Shown here piece by piece: positions 43,564 through 55,647 of a stretch of DNA of 64,000 nt. Numbering within the stretch: position 1 is the stretch's first letter; each line of letters begins with the position of its first letter. Source of the stretch: Massilia alkalitolerans DSM 17462 (lineage in GTDB: Bacteria; Pseudomonadota; Gammaproteobacteria; Burkholderiales; Burkholderiaceae_D); NCBI RefSeq assembly GCF_000427785.1, contig NZ_ATYR01000002.1, forward strand, positions 284,882 to 348,881. Reading direction: 5' to 3'. The notes beneath the pieces were generated by a model that was not told the DNA's origin, searched no databases, and saw only the letters and a list, made by a program, of their open reading frames with translations. The translations under genes were made by a program, and so were the position numbers.

Positions 43564-44085
43564 ATGGCCGATTGCTATGTGGGGGAAATCCGCATGTTCG
43601 CCGGAACGTACGCTCCCGAAGGATGGGAGATGTGTAATGGGCAACTTCTTCCCATTTCGGGATACGAGGCGCTGTATACGCTGATCGGCACCACCTATGG
43701 CGGAGACGGTCAGACGACTTTCGGCCTGCCCGACCTGCGCGGCAGGGTACCCGTCAGCACGGGCGTGAGCAAACAAGGCATCAACTACAACCTCGGCCAG
43801 GCCGGCGGCACCGAAACCGTGACCCTGACGACTGCCGAAATGGGCGTCCATACCCATGCCGTGAATGCGAATTCGGCCCCCGGCACCGACGCCAACGCCG
43901 AGAACAGATTCTGGGCCGGACCGACCGTGACCGCTTATGAAAAGCCTGGAACCGCCGCCCTGGTGGCAATGAAGCCGAACGCCATCAGCGTTGCCGGCGG
44001 CAATCAGCCGCACGAGAACATGATGCCCTTCATGGCGCTGACCTTCATTATCGCGACGAACGGGATCTTCCCGTCCTTCAATTAA
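43564..44085 (+). CDS. Tail-collar domain protein 1 (microcystin-dependent-protein-like)
   Basis: A 173-residue protein of the phage tail collar / MdpB-like family. The ATG at 43564 has AAGGAAAAG upstream. The N-terminal collar (about 1-65) has G-E-I-R-M-F, G-W-E-M-C-N-G-Q and Y-G-G-D-G-Q-T-T-F-G-L-P-D-L-R-G-R. The C-terminus has G-G-N-Q-P-H-E-N-M and ends G-I-F-P. It is first of three tandem paralogs. No other phage tail genes are present, so these are likely cell-surface or secreted proteins of bacterial use. Export route unknown: no signal peptide. Confidence 0.88.
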   Translation: MADCYVGEIRMFAGTYAPEGWEMCNGQLLPISGYEALYTLIGTTYGGDGQTTFGLPDLRGRVPVSTGVSKQGINYNLGQAGGTETVTLTTAEMGVHTHAVNANSAPGTDANAENRFWAGPTVTAYEKPGTAALVAMKPNAISVAGGNQPHENMMPFMALTFIIATNGIFPSFN

Positions 44086-44110
44086 GCAGCGCACGAGAGG
44101 AGAATTATCC

Positions 44111-44605
44111 ATGTCCGATTTCTTTTTGGGTGAAATCCGCGCATTCGCATTCGGCCAGGTCCCGCGCGGCTGGATGCCGTGCCAGGGCCAGACCTTGCAG
44201 GTCAATCAGAACCAGGCGCTGTTCGCCATCATCGGAACGATGTATGGCGGCGACGGCCGTACTACCTTCAATCTTCCTGACCTGCGCGGCCAGGCGCCCC
44301 TGTGCTTCGGTCCGGGCTATCCGCAGGGCGCGGCCGGCGGCAGCGCCACGCACGCGCTGATCGACAAGGAAATACCGACGCACACCCACCAGGCCCTTGC
44401 CTCCGCCCAGCCGGCTTCCCAACCTTCGCCTTCCGGCAACACATGGGCCGCGCTGGCCGGCGAATACGCGGCAACGACCAACGTCCAGATGGCCCCGCAG
44501 GCACTAGGCACCGCGGGCGGCAGCCAGCCGCACAACAATATGCAGCCTTACCTGGCAATCAATCTGTGCATTGCCATCTCGGGTATTTTCCCGCCACGAC
44601 AATAA
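44111..44605 (+). CDS. Tail-collar domain protein 2
   Basis: A 164-residue paralog of the gene before it, 25 bp downstream, with AGGAG before the ATG. It keeps G-E-I-R-A-F, G-W-M-P-C-Q-G-Q, Y-G-G-D-G-R-T-T-F-N-L-P-D-L-R-G and the end Q-P-H-N-N-M with G-I-F-P. The middle (about 75-130), which usually forms the variable tip, is different from both sisters. It is probably co-transcribed with them. Confidence 0.88.
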   Translation: MSDFFLGEIRAFAFGQVPRGWMPCQGQTLQVNQNQALFAIIGTMYGGDGRTTFNLPDLRGQAPLCFGPGYPQGAAGGSATHALIDKEIPTHTHQALASAQPASQPSPSGNTWAALAGEYAATTNVQMAPQALGTAGGSQPHNNMQPYLAINLCIAISGIFPPRQ

Positions 44606-44621
44606 GAAGGAGAGCCGGAGC

Positions 44622-45155
44622 ATGGATTCATACATCGGAGAAGTACGCATTTTCACGGGCCAGTACGCGCCGAACGGCTGGGCAGATTGCAACGGACAGT
44701 TGCTGAGCATTCAGCAGTACTCGACGCTGTTCGCGGTCATCGGCGCCATCTACGGTGGTGACGGCCGCACGACCTTCGCCCTGCCGAACCTGAACGGCCG
44801 CGTGCCGCTGCACCAGGGAACCGGCAGCGGCTTGACGCAGCGTGTCGTCGGCCAGGTGGGCGGCAGCGCTGCCGTCACCCTGGACCAGACCCAGATGCCT
44901 GCCCACGTCCACCTGCCGCAGGCGCTCGACAACCAGGGGTCGACCACCGACCCGACCGCCGCCGTCTGGGCCAAGACGCCGAAGAACATCCGCACGAAAG
45001 CCGACACGGCGGGATTCGATCCGACGCCCGACACGGCCATGAACGCGCAGGCGCTGGGGCTGGCGGGCAGCGGCCAGCCGCACAACAACATGCAGCCCTA
45101 CGTGCCGCTGCGCTTCATCATTTCCCTCGAAGGCGTGTTCCCCAGCAGGCCTTGA
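44622..45155 (+). CDS. Tail-collar domain protein 3
   Basis: A 177-residue third paralog. I start at ATG 44622, directly after a strong AAGGAGAG and GGAG. The same fixed motifs appear: G-E-V-R-I-F, G-W-A-D-C-N-G-Q, Y-G-G-D-G-R-T-T-F-A-L-P-N-L-N-G-R and Q-P-H-N-N-M. The variable middle is longer and Lys/Asp-rich. It precedes the giant surface-protein gene by 77 bp. Confidence 0.87.
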   Translation: MDSYIGEVRIFTGQYAPNGWADCNGQLLSIQQYSTLFAVIGAIYGGDGRTTFALPNLNGRVPLHQGTGSGLTQRVVGQVGGSAAVTLDQTQMPAHVHLPQALDNQGSTTDPTAAVWAKTPKNIRTKADTAGFDPTPDTAMNAQALGLAGSGQPHNNMQPYVPLRFIISLEGVFPSRP

Positions 45156-45173
45156 GCGTCGTACGCACCAGCT

Positions 45174-45198
45174 CCCCGCGGCGCCATTGCCGCCGGGG
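45174..45198 (+). terminator. Hairpin between collar genes and giant gene
   Basis: CCCCG-CGGC pairs with GCCGCCGGGG (one bulge) 18 bp after the third collar gene. No T-run follows. It may lower readthrough into the giant gene, whose own start has no visible ribosome binding site. Confidence 0.35.
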
Positions 45199-45232
45199 AT
45201 GATCCTCATCTACCTTCTTCCCCGTCCCCGCC

Positions 45233-48200
45233 ATGACCGAGCCACTCTCGCCCACCACCCTCCCCGCCGAATCGCAAGTTCCGCCGCAGAGTACCGCGCC
45301 GCGAGCGGTCGTATTTGTCGAGGCTGACGTTCACGACTATCAAACCCTGCTGGCCACACTGCCGCCGGACACCGAAGTCCACGTCCTCGATGCCGGGCAG
45401 GACGGCCTGGCGCGCATGGCGCAGGTATTGGAGGGGCGCAGCGGGATCGACGCGCTGCACATCATTTCCCACGGCAAGGAAGGATCGGTATCGCTCGGTG
45501 CGCTGCAGCTGAGTGCCAACACGCTGCCGGCGCGCGCCGCCGAGCTGGCGGCCATCGGCGCCGCGCTGTCGCCGGACGCGGACATCCTGCTGTATGGCTG
45601 CGACGTCGGCGCCGGCAGCAACGGCGCCAGCTTCGTCGAGGCGCTGGCGCAGGCCACCGGGGCCGATGTCGCCGCATCGACCGACGCGACCGGGGCGGCG
45701 AGCCTGGGCGGAAACTGGACGCTGGAAGCGGCTTCCGGCGACATCGAGGCGGCGCCGCTGTTCAGCGCGGCCACGACGGCCGATTTCGCCGGGCTGTTGG
45801 CGACTTTCCCCGCCGGCACGCAAACCTTCGCCGGCTTCAACAATACCACCAAGATCACCCAGGATGGCCTTTTCAGGGTAACGGGGTCGGACGGAACCGG
45901 GCACAACTGGCAGATCATGGGCGACGAGCTGGGTGCATATTTCGACCAGGGCCCCACTCTTGCAGGAGGCAGCGTCTTCACCTCGTACATCGAGGTCAGC
46001 CTGGCCACGCCGCCTGGCAGCTTCAAGCTGACCGGGATCAACGCCGGTGACTTCGACAACAGCGCCAACGAGTACAACAGTTTTAGCGACATCTATGTGC
46101 AAGGCTGGGCAAACGGCAAGATAGTCTATACCACTGCTGCAACCAGTAGTCCGGGCTTCGATGCGCAGTACGCCATCAGTCTGGGCGCCAACGCCGGCAA
46201 GATGATCGATTCGTTCAGGATCTACTTTACCGGCGATAACAACGACCAGCCAACCGGGTTCAGCTTCCTGAACTTCAGCTTCACTGCCGGATCGACCTCG
46301 CCGGTCATCGAGAATACCGATCCGACCATCAGCGGCGCGGTGGCAGGGCAAGCGGTCAACGACAACGCCACCCTGATGCCGTTTGCCAACATCATCTTCA
46401 CCGATCCCGATGCCGGCGCCATGGAAACCGTCACCATCAGGCTCGATTCCGCCGCCAAGGGCGCGTTCACGGCGGCCTCGCTGGCCGCCTCGGGCTTTTC
46501 CACCAGCGACGGGGGGCTGACCTACACCCATGCGGCGGCATCCCCGGCGGCCATGCAGGCCGCCGTGCGCGCGCTGGTCTACCAGCCGACCGCGAACCGC
46601 GTGACGCCAGGCCAAACGGAAACGACGACCTTCACGGTCAGCATCAACGACGGCATCGGCCCGACCGCGACCAACAGCACGACCACGGTCGTAGCGCGCT
46701 CGATGAATGACGCGCCGGTGTTCGCCGCAGGCGGCACCACCCTGTCGGCGGCCCAGAATGGCGGCGCGGTCGACGTCAAGAGCCTGGTGCGCGTCACCGA
46801 TGCCGATCCGGATCAACCCCTGACCTGGTCACAGTCGAGCGCACCCACCCACGGCACCCTGTCCTTCATCGGCACCACGGCCACCAGCGGCGGCGCCAGC
46901 ATCGCACCGGGCGGCACCCTGAGCTACACGCCGGTCGCCGGCTACGCCGGCACCGACAGCTTCACTGTGCAGGTCAGCGATGCTACCGGCACCAGCACCC
47001 GCACCATCACCGTCAACGTCGCCCCGGCCGCGCCGGGCGCGCCCGACCTGGCGCCAGGCAGCGACAGCGGCACCCTGGACACCGATAACATCACCAACGC
47101 CACTACCCTGTCCTTCAGCGGCACCAGCGCCAACGCGGACTCCAGCAGCACGGTCCGCGTCTTCGTCGACAGGAACGGCAACGGCAGCTACGACGTCGGC
47201 ACCGACCTGACCGGCACCAGCACGGTCGTGAACGGCCTCTGGACGGTGAACGGCATCAACGTATCCGGCCTGGCCGACGGCGCCTACCATGCCTATGCCC
47301 AGGTCACATCAAGCGACGGCACCCAGACCAGCGCCACCGGCAGCGCGCTGGCGGTCACCATCGACCGTACCGGACCCACGCTGGCAATCACCAGCAACAA
47401 GAGCACCCTCAAGGCCGGCGAGACCACCACCATCACCTTCACCTTCAACGAAGACCCCGGCACCACCTTCACCTGGAACGGCAGCAGCGGCGACGTGACC
47501 GTCAGCGGCGGCACGCTGGGCGCCATCTCGGGCAGCGGCCTGACCCGCACCGCCACCTTCACGCCCACCAACGGCGTCAACGGCGGCACGGCCAGCATCA
47601 GCGTGGCCCCCGGCAGTTACGCCGACACGGCCGGTAATGGCGGCGGCGCCGGCAACACGCCGTCGATCAGTTTCGACACTCTGGCGCCGGCAGTCAGCTC
47701 GATCGTCCGCGCCAACGCCACGCCGAGCAGCGCCACCTCGGTGCAGTACACCGTCACCTTCGACAGCACCGTTACCGGCGTCGACGCCGGCGATTTCCAG
47801 CTGACGACCACCGGAAACGCGGCCGGCAGCATCGCCGCGGTCAGCGGCAGCGGCAGCACCTACACCGTCACGGTCAACGGGATCACCGGTGACGGCACCA
47901 TGAGGCTCGACCTGAAGAGCAGCGCCACCGGCATCGCCGACACGGCCGGCAATGCCGCGGGCGGGTATACCGGCGGCCAAGTTTACACCTTCGACCATAC
48001 TGCCCCGGCGGTCAATTCGGTGGCGGTACCGGCATCGGCCACCTACCGGACCGGCCAGAACCTGGACTTCACGGTCAACTTCAACGAGACCGTAGTGGTC
48101 GACACGACTGGCGGGACGCCGTCCCTCGCGCTCACGCTCGACACTGGCGGGACCGTACAGGCCTTCTACGTGGGTGGCTCGGGCAGCAGCGCGCTGAGCT

Positions 48201-51200
48201 TCCGCTATACCGTCTCGAGCGGCCAGGCGGACAACAACGGTGTCGCCCTCGGCGCCAGCATCGCGCTGGGCGGCGCCACCATCAGGGACGCAGTGGGCAA
48301 CAACGTCGCAACGGCACTCAACGGTGTCGGCTCGACTTCCGGCGTGCTGGTTGCGGCGCTGGCGCCGACCGTCAGCGCCATCGAGCGGGTCGGCCAGGCG
48401 CTCACCAAGGCCACCAGCGTCGACTACACCGTCACCTTCTCGGAAAGCGTCACCGGCGTCGACGCGAGCGACTTCACCCTGACGGGCAGCGGCGTGAGCG
48501 GCACGATCGCCGGCGTCAGCGGCAGCGGCAGCACGTATACCGTCACCGTCGACAACATCAGTGGCGACGGCCCGCTGCGCCTGGACCTGAATGCCAGCGG
48601 CACCGGTATCGCCAACGCCAGCAGCCAGGGCGTGTCCGGCGGCTTTACGGCCGGCCAGTCGTACACGATCGACCAGACCGCCCCGCTGCTCGCCGCTGCG
48701 ATCTCGATCTCCGACACGGCCCTCAAGATCGGCGACAGCGCCACCGTCACATTCGCCTTCACCGAGGCCGTGACCGGCTTCACGGCCGGCGACGTCACCG
48801 TGCCGGGAGGTACGCTCACCAACCTGAGCTCGGGCGACGGCGGCCGCACCTGGACCGCCACCCTGCTGCCGAGCGCCGGCGCCAGCAGCGCGGCCAACGT
48901 GCTGACCCTGAACTACGGCGGCATCGCCGACCTGGCCGGCAACGCCGGCAGCGGCACGGCCCAGAGCGGCAACTTCGCCGTCGACACTGTGCGCCCGAGC
49001 CTGGCCTCCAGCATCGCGATCTCCGACACGGTGCTCGCCATCGGCGGCAGCGCCACCGTGACCTTCACCTTCACCGAGGCGGTGACCGGCTTCACCGCCG
49101 CCGACGTCAGCGTCGCCAACGGCACGCTTTCGAGCCTGGCCTCGAGCGACGGCGGCCTCACCTGGACCGCGACCCTGATGCCCGCCGCCGGAACCAGCGA
49201 CGCCACCAACGTCCTGACCCTGAACTATCCCGGCATCGCCGACCTGGCCGGCAACGCCGGCAGCGGCACCGTCGACAGCGGCAATTATCGCGTCGACACC
49301 GTTCGTCCAAGCCTGGCCGCCGGCATCACGATCTCCGACACCGCCTTGTCGGCCGGCGACAACGCCACCGTCACCTTCACGTTCACCGAAGCTGTCACCG
49401 GCTTCACCGCGGACGACGTCACGGTCCCCAACGGCAGCCTGTCGAACCTGGCGTCAAACGACGGCGGCATCACCTGGACCGCGACCCTGACGCCTGCGGC
49501 CGGCGTCAACGACACCAGCAACCTGCTGACCCTGAACTATGCCGGCATCACCGACCTGGCCGGCAATGCCGGCAGCGGCACCGTCGCCAGCCCCAACTAC
49601 GCCGTCCGGACCACGGTGCCGGTACTGGCTTCGCCCATCGCCATCTCCGACACCGCGCTCACGATCGGCGACAGCGCCACCGTCACCTTCGCCTTCAGCG
49701 AGGCGGTCACCGGCTTCACGGTCGCCGACGTTACCGTGCCGAACGGCAGCCTGTCCAACCTGTCCAGCAGCGACGGCGGCGTCACCTGGACCGCGACACT
49801 GACCCCCGCCGCCGGCAGCACCGACGCCAGCAATGTCCTGACCCTGAACTATGCCGGCATCGCCAACCTGGCCGGCAATGCGGGAAGCGGCAGCGCCGAC
49901 AGCGCCAACTACACGGTCGACACCGTCCGCCCGAGCCTGGCGACGAGCATCCTCATCTCCGATACCGCGCTCAAGAGCGGCGACACGGCCACCGTCACCT
50001 TCAGCTTCAGCGAAGCCGTCACCGGCTTCACCACGTCCGACGTGACCGTGCCGAACGGCACCCTGTCGAACCTGGCCTCAAACGACGGCGGCATCACCTG
50101 GACCGCGACCCTGAGCCCGGACACCGGCGTCGTCGCCGCCAGCAACGTGCTCACGCTGAACTACGCGGGCATCGCCGACCTGGCCGGCAATGCCGGCAGC
50201 GGCACTGTCAACAGCGGCAATTATGTGGTCGAGACAACGGCGCCGGTGCTGGCTTCGCCGATCACGATTTCCGACAGCGCGCTCAAGATCGGCGACAGCG
50301 CCACCGTCACCTTCGTCTTCAACGCGCCGGTGACCGGCTTCACCACCGCGGACATCGCCGTGCCGAACGGTAGCCTGTCCAACCTCGCCACCAGCGACGG
50401 CGGCACGACCTGGACCGCGACCTTGAGCCCGGATGCCAACGCCAGCGACGCGAGCAACGTGCTGACCCTGGACTACAGCGGCATCGCCAACCTGGCCGGC
50501 AACGCCGGCAGCGGAACTGCCGGCAGCGGCAACTACGCCGTCGACACCGTGCGCCCGACGCTGGCGTCCAGCATCGCGATCTCGAACGCGGCACTCGCCA
50601 TCGGCGGCAGCGCGACCGTGAGCTTCGCCTTCACCGAGGCGGTGACCGGCTTCACCGCCGCCGACGTCAGCGTGGCCAACGGCAGCCTGTCCGGCCTGAG
50701 CTCGAGCGACGGCGGCATTACCTGGACCGCGACACTGACGCCTGCGGCCAACGCCAGCGCCACCAGCAACGTCCTGACCCTGAACTATGCGGGCATCGCG
50801 GACCTGGCGGGCAACGCCGGCAGCGGCAGCGCCGACAGCGGCAACTACGCGGTCGATACCGTGCGCCCGACGCTGGCCTCCAGCATCGTCATCTCCGACA
50901 CCGCCCTGAAGACCGGCGACAGCACCAGCGTCACCTTTACGTTCACCGAAGCCGTGAGCGGTTTTACCACCGGCGACGTCACCGCCCCCAACGGCACCCT
51001 GTCGAACCTGGCGTCGAACGACGGCGGCATCACCTGGACTGCAACCCTGACGCCTGCAGCCGGCGCAAGCAGCGCCAGCAACGTGCTGACCCTGAACTAC
51101 GCGGGCATCACCGACCTGGCCGGCAATGCCGGCAGCGGTACTGTCAGCAGCGGCAACTACGCGGTCGACACGACGGCGCCGGTGCTGGCGGCGCCGATCG

Positions 51201-54200
51201 CGGTTTCCGGCACCGCGCTCAAGATCGGCGACAGCGCCACCGTCACCTTCGTGTTCAACCAGGCGGTCACCGGCTTCACGGCAGCCGACGTCACCGTGCC
51301 GAACGGCAGCCTGTCCAACCTCGCCACCAGCGACGGCGGCACCACCTGGACCGCGACCTTGAGTCCGGTTGCCGGCGCCAGCGATGCGAGCAACGTCCTG
51401 ACCCTGGACCTCGGTGGCATCGCTAACCTGGCCGGCAACGCCGGCAGCGGCAGCGCCGACAGCGCCAACTACGCGGTCGACACCGTGCGCCCGACGCTGG
51501 CGTCCAGCATCGCGATCTCGAACGCGGCACTCGCCCTTGGCGGCAGCGCCACGGTGACCTTCACCTTCACCGAGGCGGTGAGCGGCTTCACCGCCGCCGA
51601 CGTGAGTGTCGCCAACGGCGCCCTGTCCGGCCTGAGCTCGAGCGACGGCGGCATCACCTGGACCGCGACCCTGACCCCTTCGGCCGACACCACGGCCGCC
51701 GCCAACGTGCTGACCCTGGACTACGCCGGCATCGCCGACCTGGCCGGAAACGCCGGCACCGGCAGCGCCGCCAGCGGCAGCTACGCCGTCGATACGGTGC
51801 GCCCGACGCTGGCTTCCGGCATCCTCATCTCCGACACCGCCCTGAAGACCGGCGACAGCGCCACCGTTACCTTCACCTTCACCGAAGCCGTGAGCGGTTT
51901 CACCAGGGACGACGTGAGCGTCCCCAACGGCACCCTGTCGGGCCTGGCGTCAAGCGACGGCGGCATCACCTGGACCGCGTCCCTGGCGCCCGCGGCCGGA
52001 ACCAGCGCCGCCGGCAACGTGCTGACCCTGGACTACGCCGGCGTCACCGACCTGGCCGGCAATGCCGGCAGCGGCACCGTCGCCAGCACCAACTATGCCG
52101 TCCAGACGACGGCGCCGAAGCTGGCCTCGCCCATCACGATCTCCGACAGCGCGCTCAAGATCGGCGACAGCGCCACCGTCACCTTCGTATTCACCGAAGC
52201 CGTCACCGGCTTCACGGTCGACGACGTCACCGTGCCGAGCGGCAGCCTGTCCAACCTGGCCAGCAGCGACGGCGGGAGCACCTGGACCGCGACCCTGCTG
52301 CCCGCCGCCGACGCCAGCAGCGCCGCCAACTTCCTGACCCTGGACTTGAGCGGCATCGCCAGCGTCGCCGGCAACGCCGGCAGCGGCAGCGCCGACAGCG
52401 GCTCCTATGCGGTCGACACGCGCGCGCCGACGGCAACGGTGACCATGTCCGACACCGACCTGCGCGCCGGCGAGACCGCGCAGGTGACGGTGAGCTTCAG
52501 CGAAGCCGTCACCGGTTTCAGCGACGCTGCGGTCAGCGCCGCCAACGGCAGCCTGGGCGACTTCGCCAGCACCGACGGCGGGCGTAGCTGGAGCGCGACC
52601 TTCACCCCGGCCGCCGAGACGTCGGCTATGGCCAACGTCATTTCGGTCAACCTGGCAGGCGTCCTCGATGCCGCCGGCAACCCCGCCACCGGCAGCGCGG
52701 TGTCGCCGTCGTATGTGGTCAGGACCGCGTCGGCGCCGCCGCCGGCGACCGGCCTGGTCGACGGCGTGCCGATCTTCACCCAAGTCGGGCCGGTCGACCC
52801 GGCCACCGGTGTCGCGACCGCGAGCTTGACGATCCCGGTGATCGAAGCCACGCGTTCGGACGACCCGAACTCCGCCCACGGCAACCTGGCCGACATCCCG
52901 CTGGGCCTGGGCCAGGCGAACGGCCCGCGCACCGAACTGCTGGTCAGCCTGCCGACCGGCACCGGCATGCAGGTCGAAGGTCCCGCCAGCCTGCTGAGCA
53001 ACGCCCAGGCGCTGCTCGACCTGATCCGCCGGATCGAGAACAAGACCGAGGCCGGCTCGAGCGTCCAGGCCGACATGACCGGCCAGGGCGGCAGCTTCCT
53101 GTCCAGCCTCGCGCCGAACACCCTGTTGGAGAGCAAGACGGTGGTGCTCACGGCGGGGTCGGCCACGCCACAGACCATCCTGATCAACGGCAGTTCCACC
53201 ACGCCGGCCAACGGCGGCAGCAATGCCACCGCGATCGGCCTGGTGCTCGATGCCACGGCGCTGCCGAGCGGCAGCGTACTGCAACTGAACAACGTCGACT
53301 TCGCGGCCATCATCGGCGCGGCCACCCTGCGCGGCGGCGACGGCCGCAACTACGTGACCGGCGACGACGCTCGCCAGAATATTTTCCTGGGCGCGGACGA
53401 CGACGTGCTCGCGGGTGGCGGCGGCGACGACATCATCGGTAGCGCCGGCGGCGACGACCTGCTCGACGGCGGCGACGGCGCCGACATCGTCGTCGGCGGC
53501 ATCGGCAACGACCGCCTGATCGGCGGCGCAGGCGACGACGTCCTGCAGGGCGGCCGCAGCAGCCAGGGCGGCTGGCAGTTCTACCTGGACGCCGCCGGCA
53601 CCCTCAAGGCACAGCACGAGACCGCGCTGTTCGCCCCGGGCCAGAAGGAAACCCTGGCGCTGGGCGAGCTGAACGGCGCAGCCGAAGGCCTGTCCTTCCT
53701 CGCGGCCGACAAGGCAATGCTGTCCTCGCTGTCCCTGCTCTACCATGCCGCTTTCGGCCGCGCGCCGGACCTGACCGGACTGGAATACTGGGCCCGCGCC
53801 GGCACCGACATCGGCGCCGTGGCCAAGCTGTTCCTGCAGTCCGCCGAATGGCAGGACGGCGCCGGCGGCGCGCTCTCCGACAGCGCCTTCGTCCAGGCGC
53901 TGTACCAGAACGCCTTCGGCCGCCAGGCCGACAGCGGCGGGCTGGCCTTCTGGCTCGGGAAACTGGCTGGCGCCGCCGGTGCGCCGGCCATGAGCCGGGT
54001 CGACATGATGCTGGCGCTCTCGCAGAGCAGCGAACACAAGCTGGCCTGGAACACCGTCGATGGCTACCTGATCGGCGCGGGCAGCGTGGCCCGCGAAAAC
54101 GATTGGATCGCCGGCAGTGGCGACGACCGTCTCGAGGGCGGTGCCGGCAGCAACGTGCTGGTGGGCGGCGACGGCATCGATACGGCCGTGTACGCCGGCA

Positions 54201-54694
54201 AGATGCTCGATTACCGCTTCATCATCGACAGCGCCGGCCACCTGAAGGTGGCCAACCGGGCCAACGCCGACGTCGACCAGCTGTTCGGCATCGAGAAAGG
54301 CGCGTTCAGCGACGGCACCGTGGACCTGGGCTTCCTGCAAGGGAAGCTGTCCACGCTGACCCAGCTGGGCCTGCTGTACCAGGCGGTACTCGACCGTGCG
54401 GGCGACCTCGGCGGCTTCCAGTGGTGGCTCTCCACCGGCATGGACGGCGCCCAGCTGGTGCAGGGCTTCACCCAGACGACCGAATTCAAGGCGCGCTACG
54501 ACGGCGCCAGCGACGCTGCCTTCGTCAAGGCGCTGTTCGACAACTCCGGCCTGGACGCCGGCGCCGCGGGCGGTGTCGCGCACTGGGAAAACTACCTGCG
54601 CACGCACACCCGCGCCGAGTTGATCGGCAGCTGGCTGCAGTCCGGCGATATGGCCGGCGCACAGTTCGCCGGCCAGGGCTTGTGGCTGGTCTGA
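45233..54694 (+). CDS. Giant DUF4347 / Ig-like repeat / RTX / DUF4214 surface protein
   Basis: A 3153-residue adhesin-like protein without a signal peptide, as expected for type I secretion. Residues about 22-180 are a DUF4347 domain (H-I-I-S-H-G, L-L-Y-G-C-D-V). A jelly-roll-like part (190-355) and cadherin/Ig-like modules (360-1149) follow. Residues 1150-2397 are twelve 104-residue Ig-like repeats (S-D[13 protein letters not shown] type) plus a diverged thirteenth (to about 2500). RTX nonapeptides (G-G-x-G-D-D) lie near 2700-2776 and 2961-2985, with DUF4214 segments near 2830-2950 and 3045-3130. The extreme end is hydrophobic, as in T1SS substrates. It probably mediates adhesion or biofilm formation. 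No ABC exporter is in the window. The start has no clear ribosome binding site. Confidence 0.9.
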   Translation: MTEPLSPTTLPAESQVPPQSTAPRAVVFVEADVHDYQTLLATLPPDTEVHVLDAGQDGLARMAQVLEGRSGIDALHIISHGKEGSVSLGALQLSANTLPARAAELAAIGAALSPDADILLYGCDVGAGSNGASFVEALAQATGADVAASTDATGAASLGGNWTLEAASGDIEAAPLFSAATTADFAGLLATFPAGTQTFAGFNNTTKITQDGLFRVTGSDGTGHNWQIMGDELGAYFDQGPTLAGGSVFTSYIEVSLATPPGSFKLTGINAGDFDNSANEYNSFSDIYVQGWANGKIVYTTAATSSPGFDAQYAISLGANAGKMIDSFRIYFTGDNNDQPTGFSFLNFSFTAGSTSPVIENTDPTISGAVAGQAVNDNATLMPFANIIFTDPDAGAMETVTIRLDSAAKGAFTAASLAASGFSTSDGGLTYTHAAASPAAMQAAVRALVYQPTANRVTPGQTETTTFTVSINDGIGPTATNSTTTVVARSMNDAPVFAAGGTTLSAAQNGGAVDVKSLVRVTDADPDQPLTWSQSSAPTHGTLSFIGTTATSGGASIAPGGTLSYTPVAGYAGTDSFTVQVSDATGTSTRTITVNVAPAAPGAPDLAPGSDSGTLDTDNITNATTLSFSGTSANADSSSTVRVFVDRNGNGSYDVGTDLTGTSTVVNGLWTVNGINVSGLADGAYHAYAQVTSSDGTQTSATGSALAVTIDRTGPTLAITSNKSTLKAGETTTITFTFNEDPGTTFTWNGSSGDVTVSGGTLGAISGSGLTRTATFTPTNGVNGGTASISVAPGSYADTAGNGGGAGNTPSISFDTLAPAVSSIVRANATPSSATSVQYTVTFDSTVTGVDAGDFQLTTTGNAAGSIAAVSGSGSTYTVTVNGITGDGTMRLDLKSSATGIADTAGNAAGGYTGGQVYTFDHTAPAVNSVAVPASATYRTGQNLDFTVNFNETVVVDTTGGTPSLALTLDTGGTVQAFYVGGSGSSALSFRYTVSSGQADNNGVALGASIALGGATIRDAVGNNVATALNGVGSTSGVLVAALAPTVSAIERVGQALTKATSVDYTVTFSESVTGVDASDFTLTGSGVSGTIAGVSGSGSTYTVTVDNISGDGPLRLDLNASGTGIANASSQGVSGGFTAGQSYTIDQTAPLLAAAISISDTALKIGDSATVTFAFTEAVTGFTAGDVTVPGGTLTNLSSGDGGRTWTATLLPSAGASSAANVLTLNYGGIADLAGNAGSGTAQSGNFAVDTVRPSLASSIAISDTVLAIGGSATVTFTFTEAVTGFTAADVSVANGTLSSLASSDGGLTWTATLMPAAGTSDATNVLTLNYPGIADLAGNAGSGTVDSGNYRVDTVRPSLAAGITISDTALSAGDNATVTFTFTEAVTGFTADDVTVPNGSLSNLASNDGGITWTATLTPAAGVNDTSNLLTLNYAGITDLAGNAGSGTVASPNYAVRTTVPVLASPIAISDTALTIGDSATVTFAFSEAVTGFTVADVTVPNGSLSNLSSSDGGVTWTATLTPAAGSTDASNVLTLNYAGIANLAGNAGSGSADSANYTVDTVRPSLATSILISDTALKSGDTATVTFSFSEAVTGFTTSDVTVPNGTLSNLASNDGGITWTATLSPDTGVVAASNVLTLNYAGIADLAGNAGSGTVNSGNYVVETTAPVLASPITISDSALKIGDSATVTFVFNAPVTGFTTADIAVPNGSLSNLATSDGGTTWTATLSPDANASDASNVLTLDYSGIANLAGNAGSGTAGSGNYAVDTVRPTLASSIAISNAALAIGGSATVSFAFTEAVTGFTAADVSVANGSLSGLSSSDGGITWTATLTPAANASATSNVLTLNYAGIADLAGNAGSGSADSGNYAVDTVRPTLASSIVISDTALKTGDSTSVTFTFTEAVSGFTTGDVTAPNGTLSNLASNDGGITWTATLTPAAGASSASNVLTLNYAGITDLAGNAGSGTVSSGNYAVDTTAPVLAAPIAVSGTALKIGDSATVTFVFNQAVTGFTAADVTVPNGSLSNLATSDGGTTWTATLSPVAGASDASNVLTLDLGGIANLAGNAGSGSADSANYAVDTVRPTLASSIAISNAALALGGSATVTFTFTEAVSGFTAADVSVANGALSGLSSSDGGITWTATLTPSADTTAAANVLTLDYAGIADLAGNAGTGSAASGSYAVDTVRPTLASGILISDTALKTGDSATVTFTFTEAVSGFTRDDVSVPNGTLSGLASSDGGITWTASLAPAAGTSAAGNVLTLDYAGVTDLAGNAGSGTVASTNYAVQTTAPKLASPITISDSALKIGDSATVTFVFTEAVTGFTVDDVTVPSGSLSNLASSDGGSTWTATLLPAADASSAANFLTLDLSGIASVAGNAGSGSADSGSYAVDTRAPTATVTMSDTDLRAGETAQVTVSFSEAVTGFSDAAVSAANGSLGDFASTDGGRSWSATFTPAAETSAMANVISVNLAGVLDAAGNPATGSAVSPSYVVRTASAPPPATGLVDGVPIFTQVGPVDPATGVATASLTIPVIEATRSDDPNSAHGNLADIPLGLGQANGPRTELLVSLPTGTGMQVEGPASLLSNAQALLDLIRRIENKTEAGSSVQADMTGQGGSFLSSLAPNTLLESKTVVLTAGSATPQTILINGSSTTPANGGSNATAIGLVLDATALPSGSVLQLNNVDFAAIIGAATLRGGDGRNYVTGDDARQNIFLGADDDVLAGGGGDDIIGSAGGDDLLDGGDGADIVVGGIGNDRLIGGAGDDVLQGGRSSQGGWQFYLDAAGTLKAQHETALFAPGQKETLALGELNGAAEGLSFLAADKAMLSSLSLLYHAAFGRAPDLTGLEYWARAGTDIGAVAKLFLQSAEWQDGAGGALSDSAFVQALYQNAFGRQADSGGLAFWLGKLAGAAGAPAMSRVDMMLALSQSSEHKLAWNTVDGYLIGAGSVARENDWIAGSGDDRLEGGAGSNVLVGGDGIDTAVYAGKMLDYRFIIDSAGHLKVANRANADVDQLFGIEKGAFSDGTVDLGFLQGKLSTLTQLGLLYQAVLDRAGDLGGFQWWLSTGMDGAQLVQGFTQTTEFKARYDGASDAAFVKALFDNSGLDAGAAGGVAHWENYLRTHTRAELIGSWLQSGDMAGAQFAGQGLWLV
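48680..52423 (+). repeat. Twelve 312-bp tandem repeats with three-unit higher-order order
   Basis: Units of exactly 312 bp (104 codons) start at 48680 and run without indel to 52423. By their protein signatures they fall into types: A (R-P-x-L-A-S-S-I-A-I-S with L-A-x-G-G-S and V-S-V-A-N-G), B (R-P-x-L-A-x-x-I-x-I-S-D-T-A-L with T-L/S-L-S-x-L-A-S-x-D-G-G-I-T-W) and C (x-P-x-L-A-x-x-I-x-x-S with A-L-x-I-G-D-S). The order is C-A-B-C-B-C-A-B-C-A-B-C, then a diverged unit. This points to duplication of 936-bp trimers with one A unit missing. Confidence 0.85.
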
Positions 54695-55647
54695 GCGCAG
54701 CCTCGGACGGCGGCGCAGGGGACGCAGCGGCGCTGGCCGCGTTGTGGGAACGCAGCGCCAGCCAGGGCAGGGGAAATCCGGACGGCGAGGCGGTGCCGTG
54801 GCAGCGCCAGCTGCGGGCGCTGTACCGGCGCGGCATCTCCCTCGAGAGCGCCCTGCGCTACCTGTACGGCGAGCGCCCAAGCCGCGAAGCCTTCCAGGCC
54901 TGGCTGCTGGAGCGCACCCGTGCGCCGCTGGCCGCGCCGGCAGGGGCGCCTGCCGCGGGCGAAGCCGCGCTGTCCGCCGCGCAGCAGGAGTTCTGGGAGC
55001 GCCACGGCTACCTGGTGCTGCCCGGCGCCGCATCGAGCGCGCAATGCGAGGCGGCGCGCCGGGCCATCTGGGAATGCCTCGGCGCCAGCCCGGAGAATCC
55101 GGCCAGCTGGTACCGGGAACACCCTGCCAGGCGCGGCATGATGCTGGACTTTTCCGACCATCCGGCGCTGGCGGCCAACCGCGCCCTGCCGGCCGTGCGG
55201 CGCGCCTGCGAAGCCTTGTACGGCTCGGCCGACATCTACCCGACCATCGACAAGGTCAGCTTCAATCCGCCGGAAACTGGCGGCTGGCGCTTCCAGGGCA
55301 GTCCCCTGCATTGGGACGCGAGCCTGAGCCTGCCGGTGCCGTTCCGGCTGCAGGGCCTGCTCTACCTGGGCGACTGCGGTCCGCAGGACGGCGCCTTCCA
55401 CTGCGTCCCCGGCTTTCACCGGCGACTGCCGGAATGGCTGTCCACGGTGCCGGCCGGCGTCCACCCGCGCGACTGGGCCTTGACCGACCTGCGCCCGGAG
55501 CCGGTGCCCGGCCGGGCCGGCGACTTCATCCTCTGGCACCAGGCCCTGCCGCACTGCGCCACGCCCAACCGCGGCGACTTGCCGCGGCTGGTGCAATACC
55601 TCACCTACCTGCCGGAATCCGGCGACGAGCTCACCGAATGGATCTGA
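54682..55647 (+). CDS. Phytanoyl-CoA dioxygenase (PhyH) family protein
   Basis: A 321-residue Fe(II)/2-oxoglutarate oxygenase-type protein. I take GTG 54682 as start, which overlaps the end of the giant gene by 13 bp; no ATG fits before the conserved part. Residues 1-85 are a helical extra domain. The PhyH cupin (about 95-315) shows the iron ligands H210-x-D212 (L-H-W-D-A-S) and H291 (L-P-H), with a following Arg-rich segment likely binding 2-oxoglutarate. It would hydroxylate a substrate that I cannot name. Overlaps on both sides (13 bp and 10 bp) tie it to the giant gene and the methyltransferase. Confidence 0.85.
   Translation: MAGLSAASDGGAGDAAALAALWERSASQGRGNPDGEAVPWQRQLRALYRRGISLESALRYLYGERPSREAFQAWLLERTRAPLAAPAGAPAAGEAALSAAQQEFWERHGYLVLPGAASSAQCEAARRAIWECLGASPENPASWYREHPARRGMMLDFSDHPALAANRALPAVRRACEALYGSADIYPTIDKVSFNPPETGGWRFQGSPLHWDASLSLPVPFRLQGLLYLGDCGPQDGAFHCVPGFHRRLPEWLSTVPAGVHPRDWALTDLRPEPVPGRAGDFILWHQALPHCATPNRGDLPRLVQYLTYLPESGDELTEWI

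Noticed and set aside
43564-45155. Prophage remnant
   Set aside because: Three tail-collar genes are present but no capsid, terminase, baseplate or lysis genes; better explained as bacterial surface proteins.
48424-52374. Regularly spaced 78-93-codon antisense frames every 312 bp
   Set aside because: They repeat because the sense repeat does; they are antisense shadows and only help to show the period.
51950-55033. 1027-codon antisense frame across the end of the giant gene
   Set aside because: Covers three real sense genes, has no start site and is Arg/Ala/Gly-rich shadow sequence.
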